A stretch of 64,000 nt of DNA, taken from CAYWRZ01 sp964460845. Its GTDB lineage: Bacteria; Bacteroidota; Bacteroidia; Flavobacteriales_D; UBA2798. Where the stretch lies: positions 123,504 to 187,503 of the forward strand of contig CAYWRZ010000008.1 of the NCBI GenBank assembly GCA_964460845.1, read 5' to 3'. The translations under genes were made by a program, and so were the position numbers. Under the pieces are notes generated by a model. It made no database searches, had not been told where the DNA came from, and was given only the letters and a program-made list of their open reading frames with translations. Position 1 is the stretch's first letter. The number at the start of each line of letters is the position of its first letter. Shown piece by piece: positions 1 through 9,105 of the stretch.

Positions 1-3000
1 CGCGGGTTGTGAATCTCCCATCCGCTGGGAAATATCTGCGCAAGAATCATCTCGGCCAGGTAACCGCGCGTACCGGGATTGGTAAGCACCACTTCGGCGA
101 TAAAATCGGTACCCTGTTCCAGCTCGGTCACATCAAGCGGATGCCCCGAAGGAGTGTGATAGCTTACACTCAGCCGGATATGATCGGCAGCGGAAGATTG
201 GTCGCCTACCACCGGAATACCTTCCGATACAAGCTTCGCATACATTATACCCGCTCCTTCGTTTTTCAATACAAAACGGGCATTATTTCGAAGCTTCGAA
301 GCATCTATCTCGCGGCGGAACACCGGCACCTGTGTGGTATGCGCAACTTCCTGTCCGCCCTGCAGGCCATAACGGAATTTCATCTGCTTATCGATAGGCG
401 AGCTGCCCACAAACTTGCTCATGGCGATAAGACAGTATGCGGTGGTTTGCGTACTCATCCATGTATCGCTGTTAAGCTCGGCCGCAATATCTTTCATCAA
501 GGCCTGCGCTTTAGCCTGCTGCTTCATCAGACTAAGCACTTCAAGGATCATGGCTTTGTCGCGTACATCGTTCCCGAAGGTATAAGACAGCTCGGTGTAC
601 TTCGGCACTTTGGTACTTGCACCTTCGATAAGTTTTGCGGCCACTTCTCCGTGACCTGCCAACTGATAGGCTCCCGCTAATCTCCAGCGCGCAGCTACCG
701 AAAGGTTGGCCGATTCGCGAAGCCTGTTCATCGCACCTGTTTCGGGAGCTTTAGCCAGGGCTAGTGTATAAAGACGGTATGCCTGGGTAAGATCATCGTA
801 GTGTGCTCCGTAAGCTCCGCTTCGTTGTCCGGAACGCCAGTTACGTGCCATCTTTTGCTGGTATTTGATCCAACCTGCACGCAAAGCAGATTGTAAGCGA
901 TAGCCTTTGGCTTCGGCTTCGAGCATAAAATGACCGGCGTAATTGGTCGCCCATTCGCTGTTATCGGTTTCGCCCGGCCAATAGCTGAATCCGCCCTCGG
1001 GAGTCTGGAAAAGCTCGATACGACGCAAGGCTGCGTTGATATTGTCCGATATTTCACGTTTAAACGAAGCGTCGAGCTCCATAATTCCCGAAAGGAAAAG
1101 CTGCGGAAACGCTCCCGAAGTGGTTTGCTCCAAACAGCCGTGCGGGTAGGTGATAAGGTATTTAAGACGCTCGCCAAGATTCACCGGCGGTATAGACGAC
1201 AGCTCGATGCGTAGCTTGTTGGTTCCCGGCATACCCTGAAGAGTAACCGAAGGTGTCCAGCTTTTACCCGGCTCTAACACCGTTTCTACCACGTCGGCCA
1301 CCGGCGGATTCGGAGCACGCACATCAATTTCGATTTCGTGCCGCGCTTTTTCGTTACCACTGCTCACCAGTATTTTTACTTTTCCTACGCCCAGCTTTTC
1401 GGCCACCTCGAGTTCAAAGTTTACTACCTCGTCGCCGGGTTTTGAGAAATGTAATTTCTGGCGTGTACCGTTTTTCGGTTTCAGAAATTCGTTGGGCTGT
1501 ATTTCTATGGTCACGTCTTTGACGTGGTTTTCCATCGCGAACACGTTTACCGGAAGCTGTACGGTTTCGCCCGGTCCTAACACGCGAGGCAGCGTTCCCA
1601 GCACCATCAGCGGATTGCGAACGGCTACCGTTTTAGACGCATGTCCGTAACGCTCATTTTCTCCGGCTACAACCATTACCCGCACCGAACCCACATAATT
1701 GGGGATTTCTACCTGGTGCGTAGCGCTGGCTCCGGCTTTGAGCGAGAAGGGTCCGGCGAAATACACCATCGGTTTAAAACGGTTGGCTTTGGCACCTTTT
1801 TTCCCTGCCGCTTCACCGTCTCCGCCTATGGCCAGCATCTTGTCGATACGGGCGGCAAAGCTGCCCATTACAATATCGTACACATCCCATGTTTTTACAC
1901 CCAGGGCTTCGCGGGCGTTGAAATGGTTCCAGGGGTCGGGGGTTTTAAATGCGGTAAGATCCAGCAATCCTTCATCGACCATCGCCAATGTGTAAGTCAT
2001 CGGTTTGCCCTTGGTTTCGCGCACGGTAATCCGTGTGGTGGTTTCGGGTCTTATTACCTCGGGCATGGAAATAATCGGTTCGAGGTGCGAATCGGGATTT
2101 TCGACCCGTATCGGCAGCACGCCGAACAGGCGCAGGGGTAAATCGTTGGCCGTCGCTTCGTGCGGTTGTAGCAACGTTACGTTGATGTATGCGTTGGGTG
2201 CCATATCGGCCGTAGCGTTAAATTCGAAATGGGTTTCGCCTTCGGTCGTTTCGACCCAAAAATGTTGCAGCACACGTACACCCGACTCGACTGTGACCAG
2301 CGCACGGCCTTTGGAAGAAGAAGGAAAACTCAGCTTCACTTTTTCGCCCGGCGCATATTTTTCCTTATCGGTAGAGAAGCTAAGCATGCTCGCATTCTCA
2401 TTGTCTTTACGATTGGCTCTCGCCCACGAAGGCCAGTCGATATACACCACCTGTCCGGTAGCGTGACCGCTTTCGTGGTCTTTGACGTACACGAGATAAC
2501 GACCCCAGGAGGGACGGTTTACACGCAGCGTAAATTTTCCTTTTCCGGCCTGTGTATTGACGCGGGTATCGAGCAGCGGAGTTACCCCGTAATTGGCGAT
2601 ATAACTCGATAAATCTTCGTTGTAGTGATCCCACCACCAACGCCAGCGGATTTGATAGACTTTCACTTCGAGATTACGCCGCGACAAGGGTTTCCCATCT
2701 GCATCGACCGTGGCGATTTCTACCGTATGATCCTTGTCGGTAACCAGCGTACCATTGTACTGATCGCCTTCGGGCACTTTAATTCCTACGAAAGCCGCAT
2801 AAGGCAGGTAAGTGATAGAGCTGCGGTCGATACTGAAATCGCCGCTTTCTTCAAATACGCGGGTGGTAAAAGAAGCGCGCAGCATACCCGGTGCGGCATC
2901 GCCGGTATGGATACGGGGATCGAATTGGGTGCGGCCTTCTTCGTCGAGCGTGCCTTCAAACACGATCTGTTCTTCACTATGAAAAGTGCGAGTCGGATCG

Positions 3001-5372
3001 TCGAACGAAAATCCTTTATAGCCTGAGAAAGTAGTGGGAATCTGTGAAACGGACACTTCCACCCGCGCTTTCAGGTTACGGGCCACGGCTCCGTGAAGCC
3101 ATTTGGCTTCCAGCTTCACCGGCTTATCAATATCGCGAGAAGTAAGCTTTTCGCGTCCGAAATCGAGATACAGCTTCAGTCGGTTGGGCTTTACAGTTTC
3201 TACGCGCAGGGTTTTGGTAAACTCGCGGTTACCTACATTTACTTTGGCGGTATAATAGCCCGTAGGCGCTTCGGCACGTGTAGCGGTACGGAAATCGTAG
3301 AGTCCGTTGACGTGTTTGGTGCGCACTATTTTCTGTACCGACACGCCCTGCGGATTGAGCAGCTCCATCGTTACAGGGTGCGAAGCCGGTAAAAGATTTT
3401 CCTTGTCTTCGAGCATAAACGACAGGTACAGCGAATCGCCGGGACGCCACACGCCGCGTTCGGCGTAAATAAATCCTTTTACGCCATTCTGCACCGTTTC
3501 ACCTTCCACATCAAATTTGCTCATCGACAATGATTCTCCGTCGCGAAGACGAAGGTATCCGCGTTGGTTCCCGTGTTTGGCAATTACGGCAAAAGGTTTG
3601 GTCTCCAGCCGAAGGGAAGCGAAACCTGTATTGTCGGTCGAAGCTTTTCCGATAAGCTGCCGCTGAAAATCGTAGAATTCGAGCGTACAGTTGCGAATAG
3701 GCGAGGTATTGCGGATATCGCTGACATATACATTCATCACCTTATCTCCGCCGGCTTTGGCGATAATTCCTATGTCGGAAATGAGCACGTTGTGTGAAAA
3801 GCCTTTGCCGTAATAATAGGTGTTATGACAGGGATTGTCGCGTTGACGATAGTCATAATCGTCGTAATCGTAATAATAATCATCGTATTCGTAATAATAG
3901 TCTCCGTAGCTGCTTCCCCAGCCTTTTTCGGTCCATTCTTTGCCTTGCTCAACCGGTTCGAGATAAGTCATAGAAGCCTCATCGGGAGCCGTTCCGCCAC
4001 AGCGATACACCGAATATTCACGTTTAAATTTAAGCTCTACATGATAAAGCGCTCCGGGTTCGGGGGCGACTAAAGCCGACAGATCGATCGAAAAACGGTT
4101 CCAGTCGTGCAGGTTGAGCTTGCCTTCGGGATCGAGATCGATACGTTTTTTTATCAAGTCCCGACCCACTCTTTTGAGTTGGCTGGTACCCGACATGGTA
4201 TTGACCTGCAAAAATTGCAGGATGTTATTTTCATAAATACGCATCACCGACACATCGACGGCTTTGAGGTTCACCGCTTCGAAAGGAAACAGCATTCCTT
4301 TTTCGGAGGTAGGAATGATAACGCCTTGCCCCAGCAGCCTTACATCCGGTTTCAGCTCTTCGAACTCGACTTCTACGCTTTTTTCATCGGGGCAGGCATA
4401 GCCCATGACATTGCGTACGCCTCTAAATATGTGTACCTGTTTGACCCCTACCTGACGGCGCGAAGGATAGGCGATCAGCTTATGCCCTTCGGCCACGAAG
4501 CTCAATTGAGGCGTGTGGGATCCATACTCCGTGTCGGTAAGCGCCACCAGTCCGTTAAAAGACTGATTGGCCAGCAGCGGGTCTGAATAATGAATAATCA
4601 GGTATTGCTCGGGTTGCTGATTTACCAGCACATTGGTTACCTTAAAATCGCCGAGCGCAGGCACTTCCACATGTCTTTCTCCTTTATCGGAAGCACCTAA
4701 GAGCATCCCTGTCCAGCTTATTTTGACCGTACTCTGCTTTTCGCCACGGGTAATATTTTCGATCACGAAGCGGTGTTTTTCGTCCGACTCCCGCTGCCAA
4801 CGCATGTGGAGATCTTTCCCATTCTGTATGGCGCGCACCGATTTGGCCAATAAAGCCGTATCGCCGGGTTCGGCCAGCAGGGCGTAACCTTCTATTTTCT
4901 GACGGCTCAGGTTACTCAGATCGTAAGTGGAGAGTCCGTCGAAAAAGAGCGTCAATGTTTGCTCACGTGTTTTGAAGCCGAAGCTGAACACTTCAAACTT
5001 TTTCTCCACCTCCATCAGCTTGCCCAGGGCAAAATCGACTTTATAAGCCGTATTAAGCGGCATAGGCACATCGGGTCTGAATTCGACAGTTCGTGCATCA
5101 AGCCAATACGTTTTACCCGACAATTCGGGTGTAAAGCGAAAAAGCGGTCGCACATCGGATTGCTGAGGGTCAATACTGTTTTCGTAATCGTTAGCCAGCT
5201 TCACGATAACAGAAGATTGACCCGAGACAATACCCGACGTATAAGCCGAGATATAGGCTCCGAAGGCCGGATCAACCTCTATTTTGGTTTGAATACTGCG
5301 GCTACAGGCCATGCTGAGCAGAAAAAGCACCGCCAGGATAAAAGAGGAGCGGAAGACAAACGGTGAACGCAT
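1..5372 (-). CDS. Alpha-2-macroglobulin family protein (YfaS-like), C-terminus beyond the left edge
   Basis: Reading from an ATG at 5372 the frame stays open to the window edge, giving about 1790 residues without a stop. The N-terminus is a hydrophobic signal ending in a Cys at about residue 23 (MAC), so it is probably an outer-membrane or periplasmic lipoprotein although the lipobox is imperfect. Successive beta-sandwich (MG) domains follow. The thioester signature CLEQ, within YPHGCLEQ, lies at about residue 1413 (bases 1125-1136). A thiol ester there is known in bacterial A2Ms to trap proteases covalently; that role is family knowledge, not shown here. Residues about 489-513 (3835-3906) are a striking Tyr/Asp-rich insert. 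The usual partner, the peptidoglycan synthase PbpC, would lie left of the window if present. Only the last part of the receptor-binding region is missing. Confidence 0.9.
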   Translation of the reverse strand, partial: MRSPFVFRSSFILAVLFLLSMACSRSIQTKIEVDPAFGAYISAYTSGIVSGQSSVIVKLANDYENSIDPQQSDVRPLFRFTPELSGKTYWLDARTVEFRPDVPMPLNTAYKVDFALGKLMEVEKKFEVFSFGFKTREQTLTLFFDGLSTYDLSNLSRQKIEGYALLAEPGDTALLAKSVRAIQNGKDLHMRWQRESDEKHRFVIENITRGEKQSTVKISWTGMLLGASDKGERHVEVPALGDFKVTNVLVNQQPEQYLIIHYSDPLLANQSFNGLVALTDTEYGSHTPQLSFVAEGHKLIAYPSRRQVGVKQVHIFRGVRNVMGYACPDEKSVEVEFEELKPDVRLLGQGVIIPTSEKGMLFPFEAVNLKAVDVSVMRIYENNILQFLQVNTMSGTSQLKRVGRDLIKKRIDLDPEGKLNLHDWNRFSIDLSALVAPEPGALYHVELKFKREYSVYRCGGTAPDEASMTYLEPVEQGKEWTEKGWGSSYGDYYYEYDDYYYDYDDYDYRQRDNPCHNTYYYGKGFSHNVLISDIGIIAKAGGDKVMNVYVSDIRNTSPIRNCTLEFYDFQRQLIGKASTDNTGFASLRLETKPFAVIAKHGNQRGYLRLRDGESLSMSKFDVEGETVQNGVKGFIYAERGVWRPGDSLYLSFMLEDKENLLPASHPVTMELLNPQGVSVQKIVRTKHVNGLYDFRTATRAEAPTGYYTAKVNVGNREFTKTLRVETVKPNRLKLYLDFGREKLTSRDIDKPVKLEAKWLHGAVARNLKARVEVSVSQIPTTFSGYKGFSFDDPTRTFHSEEQIVFEGTLDEEGRTQFDPRIHTGDAAPGMLRASFTTRVFEESGDFSIDRSSITYLPYAAFVGIKVPEGDQYNGTLVTDKDHTVEIATVDADGKPLSRRNLEVKVYQIRWRWWWDHYNEDLSSYIANYGVTPLLDTRVNTQAGKGKFTLRVNRPSWGRYLVYVKDHESGHATGQVVYIDWPSWARANRKDNENASMLSFSTDKEKYAPGEKVKLSFPSSSKGRALVTVESGVRVLQHFWVETTEGETHFEFNATADMAPNAYINVTLLQPHEATANDLPLRLFGVLPIRVENPDSHLEPIISMPEVIRPETTTRITVRETKGKPMTYTLAMVDEGLLDLTAFKTPDPWNHFNAREALGVKTWDVYDIVMGSFAARIDKMLAIGGDGEAAGKKGAKANRFKPMVYFAGPFSLKAGASATHQVEIPNYVGSVRVMVVAGENERYGHASKTVAVRNPLMVLGTLPRVLGPGETVQLPVNVFAMENHVKDVTIEIQPNEFLKPKNGTRQKLHFSKPGDEVVNFELEVAEKLGVGKVKILVSSGNEKARHEIEIDVRAPNPPVADVVETVLEPGKSWTPSVTLQGMPGTNKLRIELSSIPPVNLGERLKYLITYPHGCLEQTTSGAFPQLFLSGIMELDASFKREISDNINAALRRIELFQTPEGGFSYWPGETDNSEWATNYAGHFMLEAEAKGYRLQSALRAGWIKYQQKMARNWRSGQRSGAYGAHYDDLTQAYRLYTLALAKAPETGAMNRLRESANLSVAARWRLAGAYQLAGHGEVAAKLIEGASTKVPKYTELSYTFGNDVRDKAMILEVLSLMKQQAKAQALMKDIAAELNSDTWMSTQTTAYCLIAMSKFVGSSPIDKQMKFRYGLQGGQEVAHTTQVPVFRREIDASKLRNNARFVLKNEGAGIMYAKLVSEGIPVVGDQSSAADHIRLSVSYHTPSGHPLDVTELEQGTDFIAEVVLTNPGTRGYLAEMILAQIFPSGWEIHNP

Positions 5373-5529
5373 AGGAGGATAGATTTTAGAATACAATATT
5401 ATTCCTTTTGTCGTTCAACTAAGGTATTGAAAAATAAATGGGGCGATAGAGTTATTAAGTGAATTTAATACCCGATTAAACGCGAAGGCATGTATTTTAC
5501 CGTAGCGCTATTTTTCGTATTTTGGTAAA

Positions 5530-6105
5530 ATGAAAAGACGACTTCGCCTACCGATTTTGGTGTGGCTCTGCGTAACGGGCTTAGCAGCCTGTAAAGAGCG
5601 ATCCGGGGGTACAGAAAGTGTTCCGAAAGGCACTGACACGCTGACAGTCGCCTCGGAAGTGAACGATACGCTTATCGCCACGCATCTCTTTTCTTCTTCG
5701 ACAGCGCCCGATCAGTTCATTCTAATCCTTTCGGGTTCGGACTACTCCAACGCACAAGTGTCTTTTTATATCGTATCTCAGAATCAGGATACGCTATTTG
5801 CGCGTCAGGCACGGAGCCGCGACTTGTTAGACGACAAGGCTCGCATAGAAGAAATGGGCGAAAAAGCGTATATCCGTTGGCGCCTTGAGCAATTTTTCGG
5901 AGAAAATTCCTTTTCCAGTCCGCCTTATACCCTCAACGATCCCACCAAAGATGAGTTTTCCGGTGATTTAGAATTGTGGGAAGAAATCAAAAACGACAGT
6001 TCGGCCTGGTGCTTCGAGTTTTCGTTACGCCAAAGCGGTCGTATAGAAGTGCTGAGCTATTCCAAAAGCCGCGACACCATTCTTAGCTACGATTGTACGC
6101 CTTGA
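5530..6105 (+). CDS. Hypothetical lipoprotein
   Basis: A 191-residue protein that I do not recognise. It opens with a basic then hydrophobic signal and a clean lipobox LAAC (Cys at about residue 20), followed by a Ser/Gly-rich tether, so it should be a membrane-anchored lipoprotein. The rest is a soluble domain with many Asp and Glu and no transmembrane segment, repeat or catalytic motif I can name. It is divergent from the alpha-2-macroglobulin gene, with about 157 bases between the two starts, and ends before the AT-rich tacAT cassette. Base composition matches the host genes on its left and not the cassette on its right. Reality of the gene is supported by the lipobox and codon use; function is unknown. 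Confidence 0.7.
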   Translation: MKRRLRLPILVWLCVTGLAACKERSGGTESVPKGTDTLTVASEVNDTLIATHLFSSSTAPDQFILILSGSDYSNAQVSFYIVSQNQDTLFARQARSRDLLDDKARIEEMGEKAYIRWRLEQFFGENSFSSPPYTLNDPTKDEFSGDLELWEEIKNDSSAWCFEFSLRQSGRIEVLSYSKSRDTILSYDCTP

Positions 6106-6210
6106 GTCTGTGCCTGTTTCGCCGGTTTTCCCTTTTGTCTTTCGTTCAAAAGCTTTCCGCTCTCGACAGGAATTACGGCCATAATTTCCACTAAACTTAT
6201 TTCGGTATAG

Positions 6211-6235
6211 TTTGTACGGTAAATTTCCGTACAAA
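6211..6235. promoter_or_regulatory. Palindromic operator 1 of tacAT
   Basis: Perfect inverted repeat: TTTGTACGG (6211-6219), 7-base spacer, CCGTACAAA (6227-6235). The GTACG/CGTAC half-sites recur in the second palindrome just downstream. Ribbon-helix-helix antitoxins bind such paired palindromes in front of their own operons, so this is inferred to be an autoregulatory site. Confidence 0.7.
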
Positions 6236-6241
6236 AAATAT

Positions 6242-6267
6242 ATGTACGGGAAAAATACGTACATTTG
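6242..6267 (+). promoter_or_regulatory. tacAT promoter -7 box overlapping palindromic operator 2
   Basis: ATGTACG (6242-6248) and CGTACAT (6258-6264) form a second inverted repeat with a 9-base spacer. Its right arm overlaps TACATTTG (6260-6267), an exact match to the Bacteroidota -7 element TAnnTTTG. A repressor bound here would block the promoter. The antitoxin ATG is 17 bases downstream of the box. Confidence 0.7.
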
Positions 6268-6284
6268 CACCTATAGTTAAAGTG

Positions 6285-6566
6285 ATGACAAAAGGACAAG
6301 CCCGATTTGATGCAAGACTTTCCAAAGACCAAAAAGAATTCTTTGAGAAAGCGGCTTCTTTAGGTGGATATAGAAACCTTACCGATTTTATTATACTGAG
6401 CGCGCAAGAAAAAGCAAAAGAAATCATCAAAGAAAAAGAGCAAATTATTGCCTCTGAAAAAGACAGCTATCTCTTTTTTGAAGCGGTTACCAATCCTAAA
6501 GCCCCTTCTAAAACCTTAAAAAAAGCCTTAGAAGATTACAATTCCTTTGTCGCTGCTTCAAAATAA
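6285..6566 (+). CDS. tacA: DUF1778 / TacA-type ribbon-helix-helix antitoxin
   Basis: A 93-residue protein with the DUF1778 pattern: a short beta-strand (ARFDARLS) feeding a ribbon-helix-helix, LTDFIILSA in the second helix, and a charged Lys/Glu-rich helix leading to a C-terminal tail that in this family wraps around and neutralises the GNAT toxin. A GTG at 6282 is in frame; I prefer the ATG at 6285, which is the usual kind of start and still leaves a leader of about 12 bases after the predicted transcription start. The toxin gene starts 5 bases after the stop, so the pair is one operon. Two palindromes upstream are the likely autoregulatory sites. The cassette is visibly more AT-rich than its flanks, suggesting horizontal acquisition. 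Family assignment is confident; specificity is unknown. Confidence 0.88.
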   Translation: MTKGQARFDARLSKDQKEFFEKAASLGGYRNLTDFIILSAQEKAKEIIKEKEQIIASEKDSYLFFEAVTNPKAPSKTLKKALEDYNSFVAASK

Positions 6567-6571
6567 ACCTG

Positions 6572-7066
6572 ATGATTGAACTTTTGGATAAAAAGCACAA
6601 TCGGGACGATTTTGATTGTGGGAAAGAAATATTAAATTTTTATTTAAAAAATCAGGCAGGACAAGACGTAAGAAGAAAATTAGCTGCTTGTTTTGTGTGG
6701 GCAAAAAAAGAAACAAATTCTATTCAAGGATTTTACACGCTCTCTAACAACAGCATCCCATTAAATAATTTCCCTCTTTCTATTCAGAAGAAGCTTCCTA
6801 AATCCTATGTTTCGATCCCCGCTACCTTACTGGGCCGACTGGCAATTGACAAGAATTACCAGGGAAAAGGAATCGGAAAACTCCTATTAATAGACGCCTT
6901 AAAAAGAAGCTACGAAAGTTCGAAAAAAATTGGCTCTTTCGCCGTGGTGGTTGACCCGATTGACCCAGAAGCGGAAAGGTTTTACGAGAAATACGATTTC
7001 ATAAAATTACCCGATAGTAAAAAGATGTTCATCGCATCCCAGACACTAAAACAACTGTTCGGCTAA
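6572..7066 (+). CDS. tacT: GNAT acetyltransferase toxin, TacT-like
   Basis: A 164-residue GNAT-fold protein with the hallmarks of TacT/AtaT toxins, which acetylate the amino acid on charged tRNA and so stop translation. Visible are FDCG near the N-terminus, LGRLAID before the acetyl-CoA loop YQGKGIG, a VVVDPIDPEAERFYEKY region containing the Tyr used by the family, and a short C-terminal strand. The length is typical. It follows the DUF1778 antitoxin by 5 bases, the standard tacA-tacT order. Codon use is AT-rich, as in the antitoxin gene and unlike neighbours. No frameshift or missing motif is evident, so the toxin looks intact. The target tRNA cannot be read from sequence. Confidence 0.9.
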   Translation: MIELLDKKHNRDDFDCGKEILNFYLKNQAGQDVRRKLAACFVWAKKETNSIQGFYTLSNNSIPLNNFPLSIQKKLPKSYVSIPATLLGRLAIDKNYQGKGIGKLLLIDALKRSYESSKKIGSFAVVVDPIDPEAERFYEKYDFIKLPDSKKMFIASQTLKQLFG

Positions 7067-7140
7067 CGCGAAAAACGCGGCGCCAAAGCAATCCGCTGTT
7101 GCACACCTCGAGAAAAAAGAAGCGACTTTATTAAAAAGAA

Positions 7141-7167
7141 AAAGTCCTGATGCTGAATCAGGACTTT
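7141..7167 (-). terminator. Intrinsic terminator of deaD
   Basis: Eleven-base perfect stem (7141-7151 with 7157-7167) and a 5-base loop. Read on the minus strand it is followed by a T-rich run (TTTTTCTTTTT), while the plus strand has no T tract, so it ends deaD transcription. Confidence 0.85.
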
Positions 7168-7189
7168 GAGATATCGTTACTTCAGGAAT

Positions 7190-8938
7190 TTACCCTGCGT
7201 TCGAAAACGATTTACGGAACTTTTTCTTGTGGCTGAATCCGCCACCGCCGCCATAACCGCCACGGTGTGATTTTCCACCACCGCCGCCGCCACCGCGTGA
7301 GTCGGTTTCTTCCATACGGATAGAACGACCGCTTTCTTCGAGCGAAAGTCCGCTCATGGCACGAGTTACCTGCGCACCGATGCTGGATTTCACCTCTACG
7401 AAAGAGAATTCGCGACGAATATCGATACGTCCGATGTCTTTACCCGACACCCCTGCATTATCGCAGATAAGACGCACCAGCATTCCTTTGTTGAGGCGAT
7501 CCATTTCCCCGATATTGAGGAAATAGCGTTGGAAATCGCTGTTATCGTATCCACCACGTTCCTGACGATCGGGTCTGTCGCCGCGATCGCGTCTGTCGCG
7601 GGGAGCCGAAGCGGCCACGTTTAGGTCTTCGCTGTTGCGGTAATAGTTGAGGAAACGGTTAAACTCGGCCGATACGAAGCGCTTGATGATTTCTTCTTTG
7701 GAGAGAGAAGCCAGCTCTTCTTCGATACGCGGCAGGAAAGGGGCAATTTCGCTTTCATTCACCGACACGTTGCGCATTTTTTCGATGAGCGAGAAAAGTT
7801 GCTTTTCGCAAATTTCCTGTCCGTGCGGGATATTGGCCTGAATAAATTTAGATTTAATCTGGCGCTCTATATCCCTGATACGCGACTGCTCGCGGGTGTT
7901 GACAAAAATGAGGCTGAGCCCCGACTTACCCGCGCGAGCGGTACGACCACTACGGTGGGTGTAGTTCTCGATGTCGTCGGGCAGGTTGTAGTTGATCACG
8001 TGCGAAATGTCGTTCACGTCGATACCACGGGCAGCTACGTCGGTAGCGCACAGCAGGCGAATCGTACGCTCACGGAACTTACGCATTACCTGATCGCGCT
8101 GCGCCTGTGACAGGTCACCGTGCAGGGCTTCGCAATTGTATCCGTCTTTGATCAGCTTTTCGGCAATGTCCTGCGTTTCCTTACGGGTACGGCAGAAAAT
8201 AATTCCGAAAATTTCAGGATAGTAATCAATCACACGTTTCAGTGCGAAATACCGATCCTTCTCGCGGATGGAATAGTAATGGTGCTCGATGTTGGTCGCG
8301 CCCGAATTCTGGTTCCCTACGGTAACTTCCTTAGGGTTGTGCATGTAGTTACGCGCAATGGATGCTACTTCACGGGGCATGGTCGCCGAGAACAACCAGG
8401 TTTGGTGCTCTTCGGGTACATTATGAAGAATGTCGTCGATGTCTTCTTTAAAGCCCATGTTCAGCATCTCGTCGGCTTCGTCAAGCACTACGATTTTCAC
8501 TTCAGAAATGTTCACCATGCGGCGCTGGATCATGTCGATCAGACGACCGGGGGTAGCTACTACCACCTGCGCTCCCTGCCTGATTTGGCGGGCTTGCTGC
8601 TCAATGCTGGCTCCACCGTAGATAGCGGCTACGGAAGCGCCTTTGAAAAAACGTGAATATTCTTTAAGGTCACTCGCGATCTGTAGGCAAAGCTCGCGGG
8701 TAGGACAAATGATCAACGCCTGAGCGTTGCGCAGAGAAAAATCAATTTTATGCAATAAAGGGAGACCGAAAGCAGCGGTTTTACCGGTGCCGGTCTGAGC
8801 CAGGCCCACAAGGTCAGTATCCTCGCCCACTAAAAGAGGAATCGCTTGTTGCTGGATAAGTGTCGGATTCTCAAAACCAAGTTCAGTAACTGCACGTACT
8901 AACTCGTCTTTCAGACCCAACTGTTCAAAACCATTCAT
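7190..8938 (-). CDS. deaD: DEAD-box ATP-dependent RNA helicase DeaD/CsdA
   Basis: A 582-residue helicase that unwinds RNA during ribosome assembly and mRNA turnover, especially in the cold in characterised homologues. The Q motif with its upstream aromatic (GFENPTLIQQQAI) precedes Walker A AQTGTGKT (about 47-54), PTREL, DEAD (153-156), SAT (184-186), and the second RecA lobe with ARGIDV and HRSGRTARAG. A DbpA-type RNA-binding domain occupies about 465-535. The tail (about 546-582) is Gly-rich with Arg/Lys, an RGG-like disordered RNA-binding segment. The gene stands alone, with a strong terminator 23 bases past its stop and the menaquinone operon divergent on the other side. Nothing is missing. 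In some annotations this would be called dbpA because of the C-terminal domain. Confidence 0.95.
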   Translation of the reverse strand: MNGFEQLGLKDELVRAVTELGFENPTLIQQQAIPLLVGEDTDLVGLAQTGTGKTAAFGLPLLHKIDFSLRNAQALIICPTRELCLQIASDLKEYSRFFKGASVAAIYGGASIEQQARQIRQGAQVVVATPGRLIDMIQRRMVNISEVKIVVLDEADEMLNMGFKEDIDDILHNVPEEHQTWLFSATMPREVASIARNYMHNPKEVTVGNQNSGATNIEHHYYSIREKDRYFALKRVIDYYPEIFGIIFCRTRKETQDIAEKLIKDGYNCEALHGDLSQAQRDQVMRKFRERTIRLLCATDVAARGIDVNDISHVINYNLPDDIENYTHRSGRTARAGKSGLSLIFVNTREQSRIRDIERQIKSKFIQANIPHGQEICEKQLFSLIEKMRNVSVNESEIAPFLPRIEEELASLSKEEIIKRFVSAEFNRFLNYYRNSEDLNVAASAPRDRRDRGDRPDRQERGGYDNSDFQRYFLNIGEMDRLNKGMLVRLICDNAGVSGKDIGRIDIRREFSFVEVKSSIGAQVTRAMSGLSLEESGRSIRMEETDSRGGGGGGGKSHRGGYGGGGGFSHKKKFRKSFSNAG

Positions 8939-9093
8939 GTGAATATTATGTATTAAATAAAAGAATCGGGCAAAGGTACGCCTTTTTCCCGAAAGTATTG
9001 CTATACGGGCAAAAGAGGCATTTACCTAAGCCGCCAACCCCGGTTTTGAGTTTCCCCGGGTAAAGCCGCCTGTCAAAAGACGGGGTTTGGGCT

Positions 9094-9101
9094 TATCTTT
9101 G
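9094..9101 (+). promoter_or_regulatory. Promoter -7 box of the menaquinone operon
   Basis: TATCTTTG matches the Bacteroidota -7 consensus TAnnTTTG exactly. Only four bases separate it from the ATG of menI, so transcription should begin at or next to the start codon, giving a leaderless message. No clear -33 TTTG was found at the usual spacing. Confidence 0.65.
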
Positions 9102-9105
9102 CGGC

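Noticed and set aside
761..5366. Plus-strand open frames across the first 5.4 kb
   Set aside because: They are antisense shadows of the large alpha-2-macroglobulin frame, which runs off the left edge and so looks unannotated.
7065..7080. GCG-rich hairpin as a terminator for tacT
   Set aside because: The stem is only about four pairs and no T tract follows.
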